The position numbers and the translations under genes were made by a program. A stretch of 64,000 nucleotides of DNA from Bin87 sp965219925 (GTDB lineage: Bacteria; Chloroflexota; Dehalococcoidia; Lucifugimonadales; UBA3495): positions 3,348,001 to 3,412,000 of the forward strand of contig OZ244795.1 of the NCBI GenBank assembly GCA_965219925.1. Direction: 5' to 3'. Within the stretch, counting starts at the first letter, position 1. The number at the start of each line of letters is the position of its first letter. Under the pieces are notes generated by a model. It searched no databases and was not told where the DNA came from. It saw only the letters and a program-made list of their open reading frames with translations. Positions 8,010 to 16,132 of this stretch are shown piece by piece.

Positions 8010-8432
8010 TCAACCCGGGGTTTCGTCGAACGCCGGGCGGTGCGGTTTGATGTCGATCACCGGCGAACCGTCCTGTGCATCCAGCCCCGTAACCACCAGC
8101 GTCACCGCGCCGTCGGCCTGCGGAGGGTCGATGCGCAGGATAGTTGCCACGGTGGCCGCGATGAAATTGGGCCGATACTGGCTCCGGGTAGCGAACACCC
8201 CCCGGATCGGGTTGGCCGGATTGTGCCCGGGATGCAGGCGCAGTTCATACCCCGTGGCCGCGGCCCGGTGCAGCATGAACAGCGTCAGGATGTGATCGCC
8301 GGGCTCCAGGCCCATCAGCCCGTCGGCAAACTCCGGTCGCACCACAATCCGGCTCGTGTGCCGGCGCATTTCATCGGAAGGCGCATAGCTGGAGAAATCG
8401 CTCCGGACGGTGCCGATGGGCGTTACTGACAT
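8010..8432 (-). CDS. trmO: TrmO-like tRNA methyltransferase (TsaA/YaeB family)
   Basis: This 140-residue protein begins SVTPIGTVRSDF, contains the family block RGVFATRSQYRPNFIAATVA, and ends with VTGLDAQDGSPVIDIKPH. These are the conserved elements of the TsaA/TrmO family, which methylates N6-threonylcarbamoyladenosine at position 37 of certain tRNAs with S-adenosylmethionine. In the family consensus the serine after the first block is often RSPxRPN; here it is RSQYRPN, a small deviation. The gene begins 14 bases after the stop of the upstream hydrolase gene, so they probably share a transcript. It is short but covers the whole conserved domain. Confidence 0.8.
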   Translation of the reverse strand: MSVTPIGTVRSDFSSYAPSDEMRRHTSRIVVRPEFADGLMGLEPGDHILTLFMLHRAAATGYELRLHPGHNPANPIRGVFATRSQYRPNFIAATVATILRIDPPQADGAVTLVVTGLDAQDGSPVIDIKPHRPAFDETPG

Positions 8433-8446
8433 CTCAGGTATCCAGA

Positions 8447-9322
8447 TTAGTCGGCCGCCACCGCCGTTTGTATCTGCAAAGACGCCAGCCAGTTGGACAC
8501 CGCGGCGCTGGCGGCGGGCATCATGTTGGTGAGGGAATGGTTGCCTCCCTCCAAAACCAGATACTCGGCGCGGGGACTGTTCACGGCGGCGGTCACCATG
8601 TCTTGCGGCGCGTCCAGCAGGCGGGTGTGGGTTTCCTCAGAACCTGACAGCACGAACAGCGGGACCGTAATCTGGGGAGCATGCTGGATGATGTTGTACC
8701 GTTCCGGCGGGCCGTGCTTGTCCAGATAGGCAGCTGCGGAGAACACTTCCTTGATGGGAAAGTCCACGTAGAAAAGATCCATCGCGCGGCCCTCCGCTTC
8801 CATCCGGTCGGCGGTTTCCAGGTTGGCGCGAAATTCCTCGGCGTCGGGAGATTCCAGGTAGTACGAGCATGACAGGCGCACCGGTGACACCGGTATCACC
8901 GTGGCGACTCGTGGGTCGTCTTCCACGGCGGCATAGTAGGCCACCTTAACCGCCCCCATGCTCTGCCCCAGGATGGCGATGCGCTGGTAGCCGCGGCTGG
9001 CCAGGTAATCGATGCCCGCCCGCAAGTCCTGCCGGTTGTTGTCGAGAATCTCGTAGGCGTTACCCTCGGCCACTCCGGTTTGCCGGTTCACCCACACGGT
9101 GTCGTGTCCACGGGTGTTCAGCGACAATGCCCCGTAACCCAGGTTGCGCAGGTCGTCCGCCATCTGCGCGGTGGCGCGGGTGTAGAAATTGCGTCCCGAG
9201 CCGTGGATACACAGCACGGCATCCACCGGTCCAACCGGCGCTTTGTCGCCGGCGGGTTCAAAGAACGCGCCGTCTAGCTCCATGCCGTCGGCGGCGGTCA
9301 GGGCGATCAGGTTTACCAACAT
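8447..9322 (-). CDS. Alpha/beta-hydrolase (esterase/acyl hydrolase type)
   Basis: The 291-residue protein shows the alpha/beta-hydrolase order: an oxyanion segment VLCIHGSGRNF, the nucleophile elbow GQSMG in RIAILGQSMGAVKVAY, an acidic-residue strand PLFVLSGSEETHT, and the catalytic histidine in LEGGNHSLTNM. The start at 9322 is preceded by GGGAGG at good spacing. No signal peptide is visible, so it acts in the cytoplasm. The substrate is not evident; the long lid between the Ser and Asp segments suggests a small ester or acyl substrate. It precedes trmO on the same strand. Confidence 0.85.
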   Translation of the reverse strand: MLVNLIALTAADGMELDGAFFEPAGDKAPVGPVDAVLCIHGSGRNFYTRATAQMADDLRNLGYGALSLNTRGHDTVWVNRQTGVAEGNAYEILDNNRQDLRAGIDYLASRGYQRIAILGQSMGAVKVAYYAAVEDDPRVATVIPVSPVRLSCSYYLESPDAEEFRANLETADRMEAEGRAMDLFYVDFPIKEVFSAAAYLDKHGPPERYNIIQHAPQITVPLFVLSGSEETHTRLLDAPQDMVTAAVNSPRAEYLVLEGGNHSLTNMMPAASAAVSNWLASLQIQTAVAAD

Positions 9323-9521
9323 GGCGTTGTACCTCCCGGGTATTCGGATTGCGCCAATCCGCGGGGGGCTCGGTTGCCATCCCCGCCGGCCAATCGCGGC
9401 GATTGATCAATATCAGCCATAGTTTACACGCTAACTGCAAACCGCACACCGCCGGTTCACCACCTGAATGAGCCCGATGTAAAGGTTCATGGTGTTGTTT
9501 CGACCAGACTCTTGCGTCCAT

Positions 9522-9720
9522 CATGCGTACCCACTTTGTCATTGCGAGCGCAGCGTGGCAATCTCGTCGCCGTAGCAACGGCGGTTCGCAGACGTGTGTT
9601 CAGCCTCATCGAGATTGCCACGTCGCTGCGCTCCTCGCAATGACAGTTGGGGTGGGCCTCCTCGCAGTGACCGGCGGCCCTTCGACGGGTTCAGGATGCG
9701 CGGTGGAGGGGACGGGTTTT
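9522..9720. repeat. CATTGCGAG-family inverted repeat, copy 3, plus partial TTCGAC module
   Basis: A full copy runs from CATGCGTACCCACTTTGTCATTGCGAG to CTCCTCGCAATGACA (9522-9645). A partial CCCTTCGACGGGTTCAGGATG module follows at about 9678. No gene is supported between 9323 and 9985. Confidence 0.8.
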
Positions 9721-9985
9721 TATATGGATGAGCAGGATGGACAGGATTTTGGGTGCGGTGGCTGCCCACTGTGGTAAGGTGTCGGTAGCTCCAGGGAGTA
9801 TATTCATAAAAAACTCTAAAAATCATAAAAACCTGTATCTGTATCATACGGCGAAATTGTTGATCGATGGGTTTTAATGCGTTTGTAGCCGGTGACGGGG
9901 CAAGTGACGAAGTGTGTGGTCGGATGACCAGTTGGGACACCCGTGGCCGGCTATTCGCCCGGCTGTTTGGGATAACGCAGTTCAC

Positions 9986-10669
9986 ATGAAGTTCAGTGGC
10001 GGCAAGCGATTGGTAACGGTGCTGGCATCGTGCGCGATGGCGGTGGCGTTGTTGATGGTATCTGCCTGGATGTTGTTGGGCGATGACTCCCCCAGCGCAT
10101 CGGCAGTGCAAATTCTGCCGTCAGCCGAATCGGAAGGCGACACCGCCGGCGCCGTGGCGGGCGGGAGCGCACCGGATACCGGCGGCGCACATCCCGTTGA
10201 ACCGGCGCTCATTGCCGTTTACATTACCGGCGAAGTGGTTAACCCCGGCGTGTATGAGATGGAGGCGGGCCAACGCCTCAACCATGCCGTGGCCGCAGCG
10301 GGCGGGCCAACCAGCGATGCTGACCTCAACCGCGTCAACATGGCCGAATACCTGACCGACGCTGCCAAATACCAAATCCCGGCCAGCGTAGACGCGTCGG
10401 TGTCCCCAGCGCAGCACGCGGCCCAACCGGGCAATGCCGAGTCATTTGCGCCAGCGCCCACGTGCGGCAACCCGGTCAACATCAACACGGCAACCGCGAC
10501 GTGCCTGGAAACCCTGCCCGGCATCGGAGCGGTGCGGGCGCGGGAAATTGTGGCGCACCGGAATCAGATCGGACCGTTCGGTTCGACGCACGGCATCACG
10601 GATGTTGCCGGCATTGGCGACGGCATTTATGGCCGCATATCCGGCATGATTACCGTCAATTCACCCTAG
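9986..10669 (+). CDS. comEA: ComEA-like DNA-binding competence protein
   Basis: The start at 9986 opens an N-terminal signal anchor (RLVTVLASCAMAVALLMVS). A SLBB-type domain follows (VYITGEVVNPGVYEMEAGQR). The C-terminal helix-hairpin-helix pair includes VNINTATATCLETLPGIGAV and the second hairpin VAGIGDGIYGRI. This is the layout of ComEA, the membrane-anchored receptor that binds incoming double-stranded DNA in natural transformation. The gene runs directly into comEC on the same strand, which strongly supports the call. The length of about 227 residues is normal for ComEA with a SLBB domain. Confidence 0.92.
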   Translation: MKFSGGKRLVTVLASCAMAVALLMVSAWMLLGDDSPSASAVQILPSAESEGDTAGAVAGGSAPDTGGAHPVEPALIAVYITGEVVNPGVYEMEAGQRLNHAVAAAGGPTSDADLNRVNMAEYLTDAAKYQIPASVDASVSPAQHAAQPGNAESFAPAPTCGNPVNINTATATCLETLPGIGAVRAREIVAHRNQIGPFGSTHGITDVAGIGDGIYGRISGMITVNSP

Positions 10670-10698
10670 CTCTGCGGCTTCCGTCCGCCCAACGCAGT

Positions 10699-13167
10699 TT
10701 GCGGCTATTCCCCGAGGCGACCCTGGCGACGTTCGTTGCCGGCGTGGGTTTGGCAGTTTGGCTCAAGGTTCCGTCGGGCGCGCCCATCGCCGTGCTGCTG
10801 CTGGGCCTAGCTGCGCTGACGCTGGCGGTGGGTCTGCGGCAATTGCGATTGCCGGCCGCGCCCATGTTGGTGGCGGCGGCGATGCTGTTGGGGTTCTGGC
10901 GAGTTGAAGCGTCACCGGCCCCGACGCTCCCAATCGTGCCCACCGGCGCCGATGTAACAGTCACCCTCATTGTCACCGACGCCCCGGAGTCGGCCGGCAG
11001 CCGCCTCCGGTTTCGCGGGCTCGCGTTGGTTGCTGACGACCCGTTGCAAAGCGACGTACCGGCGGGAACCAATCTTCAGGTCTATACCCTGCCGCCGCCG
11101 GAACTGGTAGCCCAAAGGTCGCCGCCGTATCTGCGCTATGGAGACACCCTCCGTCTGTCGGGTCGGTTGGAAAGGCCCCAGCCCATCGGCGATTTTGACT
11201 ACGCGGCCTACCTGGAATCGCAGCAGATTTCAGGCGTGTTATGGGCACGGCAGTCCCAATTGATTGACACTGGCGGAGGATCGTTTGCCGCGGCGGCGCT
11301 GCACCGGATGCGGGGAGCGCTGGCGCAGGGGATACAGCAATCGGTAGCGGCGCCGCAGTCAGGATTGGCGCAGGCGCTGCTGCTGGGCATTCGCGCCGAA
11401 TTGCCCCCGGCGCTTCGGGAATCATTCCGTGACGCCGGCATGTCCCACCTGCTGGCAATTTCCGGATTGCACGTGGGCGTTGTCATGGCCCTGTCGTTGG
11501 GATTGGGCCGGTGCATCGCCGGGCGCGGCAATCCGTGGGCGATAGTGGCTGCTGCCCTCATCGTGTGGACGTACGCAACGCTATCGGGGTTAGACCCCCC
11601 GGTCGTCCGATCAGCCATCATGGGCACGCTGGTATTGTTGCAGCCGTTGTTCGGGCGCGGCATCAGGATGCCCACCACCTTGCTCCTGGCGGCGGCGGCC
11701 ATGCTGGCCGTCGATCCCTGGTTGCTGGAGAGCCTGTCGTTCCAGCTCAGTTTCGCAGCCATGACCGGCGTGGTTCTGTCCCTCCCGATGATCACGGCGG
11801 TGTCGTCGTTAGCCACCGCCGGATGGTCGGCATCGGATGCCTGGGCGGCGCGATGGGGACAGTATGGCGCGACGCTGCTGGTCGCCTCACTGGTCATTTC
11901 GATAATGACCTCGCTGGCGACAATGCCCCTGGTGGCCTGGCATTTCGGCGCAGTGCCGCTGATGAGCGTGCCGGCGACGATATTGGCGATGCCAGCCTTG
12001 CCGGCTGCGCTGGTGACAACCGCGGTTACGGCGCTGGCGGGGTTGGTGTCAACCACGATTGCCGCCGGGCCCGGATTGCTGGCCTGGGGCAGTCTGTCCT
12101 GGTTGATCGAACTGGCCCGGGCGATGCCTGACATCCTGCTCCCCACCGACTGGCTTACCGTCCCGATGGCGATAGCCTGGTACGTAGCAATGGGGGTACT
12201 GATCTGGCTGGCGTCGCTGCGAAGTGTGCGCCGCCTGACCTCCAGGCTGGAGGGGCGCGGGCGATGGCGACCCACCGGTGTGGCGGCGGCGGCAATGGCG
12301 TTGGTTCCGGTCTCAATGCTCATTGCGTTATTGCTGATCGGCCGGCTGGCGTCGGCCCACGCCGATGGCAGGCTGCACGTGTATGCGCTGGATGTTGGAC
12401 AGGGCGATGCGATCCTCATCGTCACGCCGGAGGGACGGCAGATGCTGGTGGACGGTGGCCCCGACGGTGAAACGACCCTGACCGAATTGGGCAATTTGCT
12501 GCCCGCCGGCGACCGCACGCTGGATGTGGCGATGGCAACGCATCTGGACAGCGACCATGTGGGTGGTTTGCTGGCCGTATTGCAGCGCTACGATGCGAAT
12601 CTGGTGGCGTACGGTATCGTTGGTTCAGACAGCGCGCTGTATCCGCAATGGCAGTCCGTCCTGGCCGCCCGGCAACTGTCTGCGGTTTCGCTGCGCTACG
12701 GACACCGGGTGGCGTTGGGCAGCGAGGTTTTGCTGGAGGTTCTCTATCCGCCGCCGGGCGTCCTGCCGGAGGGTGTGGATCGCACTCCCAATAACGGCAG
12801 CCTGGTGGTTCGCCTGACCCACGGGACGGTAACGTTCCTGCTCACCGGGGACATCGAGTCTGACGTGGAACGGTATCTGGTGGCTACTCACCGCGACCTG
12901 CTGGCGGCCGATGTGCTCAAGGTTGGACATCATGGAAGTCGTACGTCCACGTCGGCGCGGTTCCTGCAAGCCGTAAATCCCCGGAGCGCCGTTATTTCAG
13001 CCGGCGTAGGCAACCAGTTCGGCCATCCCCATCCCGACGTGATGCAGAGGCTGGAATCCCACGTGTCCGCCGGTCAGGTGTTTCTCACGGCCCGCGACGG
13101 CACAATAGAATTCGTGAGCGATGGGCAAAACCTGTGGGTTGAAACGGCGAATCCGCCTTCACGATAA
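10699..13167 (+). CDS. comEC: ComEC/Rec2 DNA-uptake channel
   Basis: The exact start is uncertain because the frame overlaps comEA and contains no ATG. A TTG at 10699 or a CTG at 10672 just after the comEA stop are the likeliest. The protein has an N-terminal group of membrane helices and an OB-like soluble region. The competence domain includes GMSHLLAISGLHVGVVMALS, and further membrane helices follow. It ends in a metallo-beta-lactamase-like domain beginning VYALDVGQGDAILIVTPEG and carrying THLDSDHVGGL and LKVGHHGSRTSTS. ComEC moves single-stranded DNA across the cytoplasmic membrane, and the C-terminal domain is the candidate nuclease. With comEA it indicates natural competence potential. 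Confidence 0.93.
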   Translation: MRLFPEATLATFVAGVGLAVWLKVPSGAPIAVLLLGLAALTLAVGLRQLRLPAAPMLVAAAMLLGFWRVEASPAPTLPIVPTGADVTVTLIVTDAPESAGSRLRFRGLALVADDPLQSDVPAGTNLQVYTLPPPELVAQRSPPYLRYGDTLRLSGRLERPQPIGDFDYAAYLESQQISGVLWARQSQLIDTGGGSFAAAALHRMRGALAQGIQQSVAAPQSGLAQALLLGIRAELPPALRESFRDAGMSHLLAISGLHVGVVMALSLGLGRCIAGRGNPWAIVAAALIVWTYATLSGLDPPVVRSAIMGTLVLLQPLFGRGIRMPTTLLLAAAAMLAVDPWLLESLSFQLSFAAMTGVVLSLPMITAVSSLATAGWSASDAWAARWGQYGATLLVASLVISIMTSLATMPLVAWHFGAVPLMSVPATILAMPALPAALVTTAVTALAGLVSTTIAAGPGLLAWGSLSWLIELARAMPDILLPTDWLTVPMAIAWYVAMGVLIWLASLRSVRRLTSRLEGRGRWRPTGVAAAAMALVPVSMLIALLLIGRLASAHADGRLHVYALDVGQGDAILIVTPEGRQMLVDGGPDGETTLTELGNLLPAGDRTLDVAMATHLDSDHVGGLLAVLQRYDANLVAYGIVGSDSALYPQWQSVLAARQLSAVSLRYGHRVALGSEVLLEVLYPPPGVLPEGVDRTPNNGSLVVRLTHGTVTFLLTGDIESDVERYLVATHRDLLAADVLKVGHHGSRTSTSARFLQAVNPRSAVISAGVGNQFGHPHPDVMQRLESHVSAGQVFLTARDGTIEFVSDGQNLWVETANPPSR

Positions 13168-13250
13168 CCGGTGCTATACTGCCGAACCTACCGACGCCAT
13201 TGCGTCGGTGTCATTGAGAAGGATTGCAGCAGGGGAGTACAGCCGGGGAG

Positions 13251-13392
13251 CATACCCACTTTGTCATAGCGAGCGTAGCGTGGCAATCTCGTTGCCGTAG
13301 CAACGGCGGTTCGCAGACGTGTGTTCAACCTCATCGAGATTGCCACGTCGCTATGCTCCTCGCAATGACGGATTAAGGTGGGTGCGCGTGAG
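13251..13392. repeat. CATTGCGAG-family inverted repeat, copy 4
   Basis: A full copy runs from CATACCCACTTTGTCATAGCGAG to a right outer arm GGTGGGTGCGCGTGAGG. The loop containing GCAACGGCGGTTCGCAGACG is nearly identical to copy 3. It lies in the 350-base gap between comEC and rph. Just upstream, at about 13191-13208, is a small hairpin CCGACGCCATTGCGTCGG without a T-run. Confidence 0.85.
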
Positions 13393-13521
13393 GAGTAACA
13401 GCCGGGGAGCGCACGGAGTGGAGCAACAGCGCATTTCAGGACAATCTCGTTGCAAGGCAGTCCGCGCTGCGATCAGAATAATCGCGACCCGCCAGAACAA
13501 CCATGAGAGGGCCATCACCCC

Positions 13522-14247
13522 ATGACCGAAACACTGATACGCGCCGATGGCAGGCATTGGGACCAATTGCGTCCCGTCCGCATCACCACCGGCTGCCAGA
13601 TGTCCGCCGAAGGCTCGGCGATGATCGAGATGGGCGACACCGCCGTGCTCTGCGCCGCCTCGGTGGAAGGGCAGGTGCCCGGCTGGATGCGTGGGCGCGG
13701 CTCCGGCTGGGTAACCGCCGAGTACGACATGCTGCCCCGGGCCACATCATCGCGCCGCTCCCGCGACCGGGACACCGGACGCACCGCCAGCCGTTCCCAG
13801 GAAATCCAGCGTCTCATCGGACGCTCCCTGCGGGCCTCCATCGATCTGGCCGCCCTTGGCGAACGCACCATTTATCTCGATTGCGACGTGCTGCAAGCCG
13901 ACGGCGGCACCCGCACCGCCGCCATAACCGGGGCGTGGGTCGCTCTGCACGAGGCGCTAACCAGGTTGGTCGATAGCGGATCCCTGCCGCACACGCCGCT
14001 GCGGTGCGCTGTCGCGGCGGTCAGCGTGGGCCTGTTGGACGGCAATCTGCTGCTGGATCTTGACTACAGTGAGGATTCCGCCGCCCAGGCCGATTTCAAC
14101 ATCGTGATGACCGACGCTGGAGCAGTGGTAGAAATCCAGGGCACCGCCGAGGGCGCGCCGTTCCCCCGCGAGCGGGTTTCAGACGCGCTGGCCCTGGCCG
14201 CCCGCGGGACAGAAAGGTTATGCCAAGTTCAACGCAATGCCATTTAG
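13522..14247 (+). CDS. rph: Ribonuclease PH
   Basis: The 241-residue protein matches RNase PH from end to end. It starts with RADGRHWDQLRPVRIT, has the early strand GDTAVLCAASVE, the segment GWVTAEYDMLPRAT, and the block GRTASRSQEIQRLIGRSLR typical of the family. It continues with CDVLQADGGTRTAAITGAWVAL and closes with VVEIQGTAEGAPFPRE. The enzyme is phosphate-dependent and trims the 3' ends of tRNA precursors in the cytoplasm, working as a hexamer. The gene ends convergently with the NotI-like nuclease gene, overlapping it by four bases. Confidence 0.96.
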   Translation: MTETLIRADGRHWDQLRPVRITTGCQMSAEGSAMIEMGDTAVLCAASVEGQVPGWMRGRGSGWVTAEYDMLPRATSSRRSRDRDTGRTASRSQEIQRLIGRSLRASIDLAALGERTIYLDCDVLQADGGTRTAAITGAWVALHEALTRLVDSGSLPHTPLRCAVAAVSVGLLDGNLLLDLDYSEDSAAQADFNIVMTDAGAVVEIQGTAEGAPFPRERVSDALALAARGTERLCQVQRNAI

Positions 14248-15119
14248 ACCACAATTGCTAGTTTGTCTAACAGGGATGCTTCAAAAGCGTCACGGGATAT
14301 AGTCCTGGCAGCCAACAACTTGTCGGTAGATTCTTCCAACGTAAGAACCTCCCAATGCCCCCGTGTCAAATGGTACTGCCCATCATCGTCGTTAGGCACC
14401 AACTCAGGAATTAGCCAGATGATGTCTCCATCATTAATATCTTGGCTTGGATTAGGACTAGGCCCACCAATGGAGGCAAAAAACGGGCGGTCCACTGCCA
14501 CGGCGATTTTGGTCTGCCACCGGCGCACAGTAGGCGCTTTGATCTGTAGCTGAGGCATCAACCGTTTTGCGCTAGAGGAACGCCAGTCCGGGCGACGAAC
14601 TTGGTCCGGATATGGCGGCGTCCGGTAGTTATCGTTCCTCAGTATCTCAAACTGCGAGGTCATACCACGCCCCGAGAAATAGACCGCTTGGATTTCTAAT
14701 CCATACCAGTCTAATCGCCCGGCGGCCGTCCTCCCGATAACTAGGTCAATCTTCCCGGCCGGCTTGTCCGTGTTCGTACTCTGCATAAACGGAATTTCTC
14801 TGGCCAGCAGGGTTTCAGCAGGTGGGAAACCAACTATCTCGGCTAGCCATCTGACAAGCAACTGCCCTTCTTCAAATCGTGCGGGGCAGATTATGACCGG
14901 CTCCTCTTCATGTAAGCCGATGCGTCCGTTACCGCCTTCCTCATAACGCTGGAACGAACAAACACCCCCGGGTTTCCGGCAAGGCGGGCGGTCTTTTTGG
15001 AATGGACAAGGTGGCGTCGGAGAACTGCCCAACGCAATCCCAGCCAGTTGCTTGCGACGGTTGGTGGACAGGCCGGAAAGTGATTCCCCAAACCACTCTC
15101 CGATTCCGTAACGACTCAT
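14244..15119 (-). CDS. NotI-family type II restriction endonuclease
   Basis: The 291-residue protein starts YGIGEWFGESLSGLS and carries four cysteines in the NotI spacing pattern: CPF (C38), C47, GGVC (C54) and ICP (C78). In NotI these form the unusual Fe-Cys4 site. The catalytic core follows: an Asp in GKIDLVIGR (about D125) and LEIQAVYFSG (E142, Q144), comparable with the D and LEIQ of NotI. NotI has the rare E-x-Q variant of the PD-(D/E)XK motif, and the same Q is seen here. The gene overlaps the upstream methylase by four bases, the standard coupling of a restriction-modification pair. Recognition sequence cannot be read from the protein. Confidence 0.88.
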   Translation of the reverse strand: MSRYGIGEWFGESLSGLSTNRRKQLAGIALGSSPTPPCPFQKDRPPCRKPGGVCSFQRYEEGGNGRIGLHEEEPVIICPARFEEGQLLVRWLAEIVGFPPAETLLAREIPFMQSTNTDKPAGKIDLVIGRTAAGRLDWYGLEIQAVYFSGRGMTSQFEILRNDNYRTPPYPDQVRRPDWRSSSAKRLMPQLQIKAPTVRRWQTKIAVAVDRPFFASIGGPSPNPSQDINDGDIIWLIPELVPNDDDGQYHLTRGHWEVLTLEESTDKLLAARTISRDAFEASLLDKLAIVV

Positions 15120-16018
15120 TGTGTAAACACCGGGCGGCGCGTGATTACCAATTCTGCTATTCGGGCGTGGTGCGTGTTTTTCATGACCACTCGTACGGCG
15201 TAGAAGCCGTGCTTTTCAATGAGATCCAATATCTCCGGCGATTCATCATAGGTCATTAAAAAATCCGCCCCGCTTCTGGCTAGAATGGTAAAAAGGTGCG
15301 GGTGGTTGATAGTGTTGTGGTTGTAGAGTCTCCGGCCGGCCCTTTTACCGCCTGCCGTATAAGGAGGGTCAACGAAAATGACGGTCCGTGACTCCGAATA
15401 TAACTCCAGAGTTTGCTCCAGCAGTACAACCCCGTCCGCCTCGTGAAATTCAATTCGTGTGGCGTGTTTAGATATGGCCTCAAGGCGATATGCAATGGTA
15501 TCGGGATACCACCTGGAAGCTACTCCCTTGCCGTTCTCGCCCGCTCGAGTGAGTGCAGCGCCGGATGCCAATATACCGCCGCGCCTAGTGCGGTTCAGAA
15601 CGAGGGCCCTGAAACCACGGTCGAATACCGTGTCCGGTGTTTGTTGAACCAGCTTTTCTATATTGCCGCGAGTGGGCTCAAATGAACCTATTCTTGCGGT
15701 CATTTCTCTGTTATAGCATAGTACCGCTTTCCAGAACGCCGCCACATCTTGGTCCAGTTCAACCATCAGGCACCGCTCCGCTAACCCTTCCATTACCGCC
15801 GTCAGGGATACGATGCCGCCGCCCGCAAATGGCTCAATCAATAGTTCCGGCGCTTGGTCTAACCCACCAAGCCAGGTCCGGATATGCGGGATCAGCCAAG
15901 TCTTGCCCCCTGGATAGCGGAGCGGACTCCGCTGTGGCACGGTAGCCACGTTGACGGCAGGTATTGGCGATTCCGGAATCTGTTGCTGCGGAATAGCCGG
16001 ATTAAACGTTGTAATCAT
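15116..16018 (-). CDS. D12-class (Dam-type) N6-adenine DNA methyltransferase
   Basis: The 300-residue protein has the D12/Dam family motifs. The RSPLRYPGGKTWLIPHI segment is the family's N-terminal box, LLIEPFAGGGIVSL is the S-adenosylmethionine-binding motif I, and IFVDPPYTAGGKRAG is the catalytic DPPY motif IV. DPPY with this N-terminal box implies N6-adenine methylation. It precedes the NotI-like nuclease with an ATGA-type overlap and presumably protects host DNA against it. A target-recognition region of about 140 residues lies between motifs I and IV and includes LNRTRRGGILASGAAL, a segment found in site-specific D12 enzymes. Confidence 0.92.
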   Translation of the reverse strand: MITTFNPAIPQQQIPESPIPAVNVATVPQRSPLRYPGGKTWLIPHIRTWLGGLDQAPELLIEPFAGGGIVSLTAVMEGLAERCLMVELDQDVAAFWKAVLCYNREMTARIGSFEPTRGNIEKLVQQTPDTVFDRGFRALVLNRTRRGGILASGAALTRAGENGKGVASRWYPDTIAYRLEAISKHATRIEFHEADGVVLLEQTLELYSESRTVIFVDPPYTAGGKRAGRRLYNHNTINHPHLFTILARSGADFLMTYDESPEILDLIEKHGFYAVRVVMKNTHHARIAELVITRRPVFTQ

Positions 16019-16132
16019 ATAGCGTTAGCGCCGTGTCTGGAGAGATTCGCCACATACTACTATATCTTCGCCCGGAACGTTGCCGCCGGCTGTCACTCAT
16101 CCGTCTCACTGCAATGGCGTGAAAGTCGATTC

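Noticed and set aside
11208..12518. 436-codon minus-strand ORF opposite comEC
   Set aside because: Antisense to conserved comEC membrane domain; Ser/Ala/Thr-rich shadow typical of high-GC DNA.
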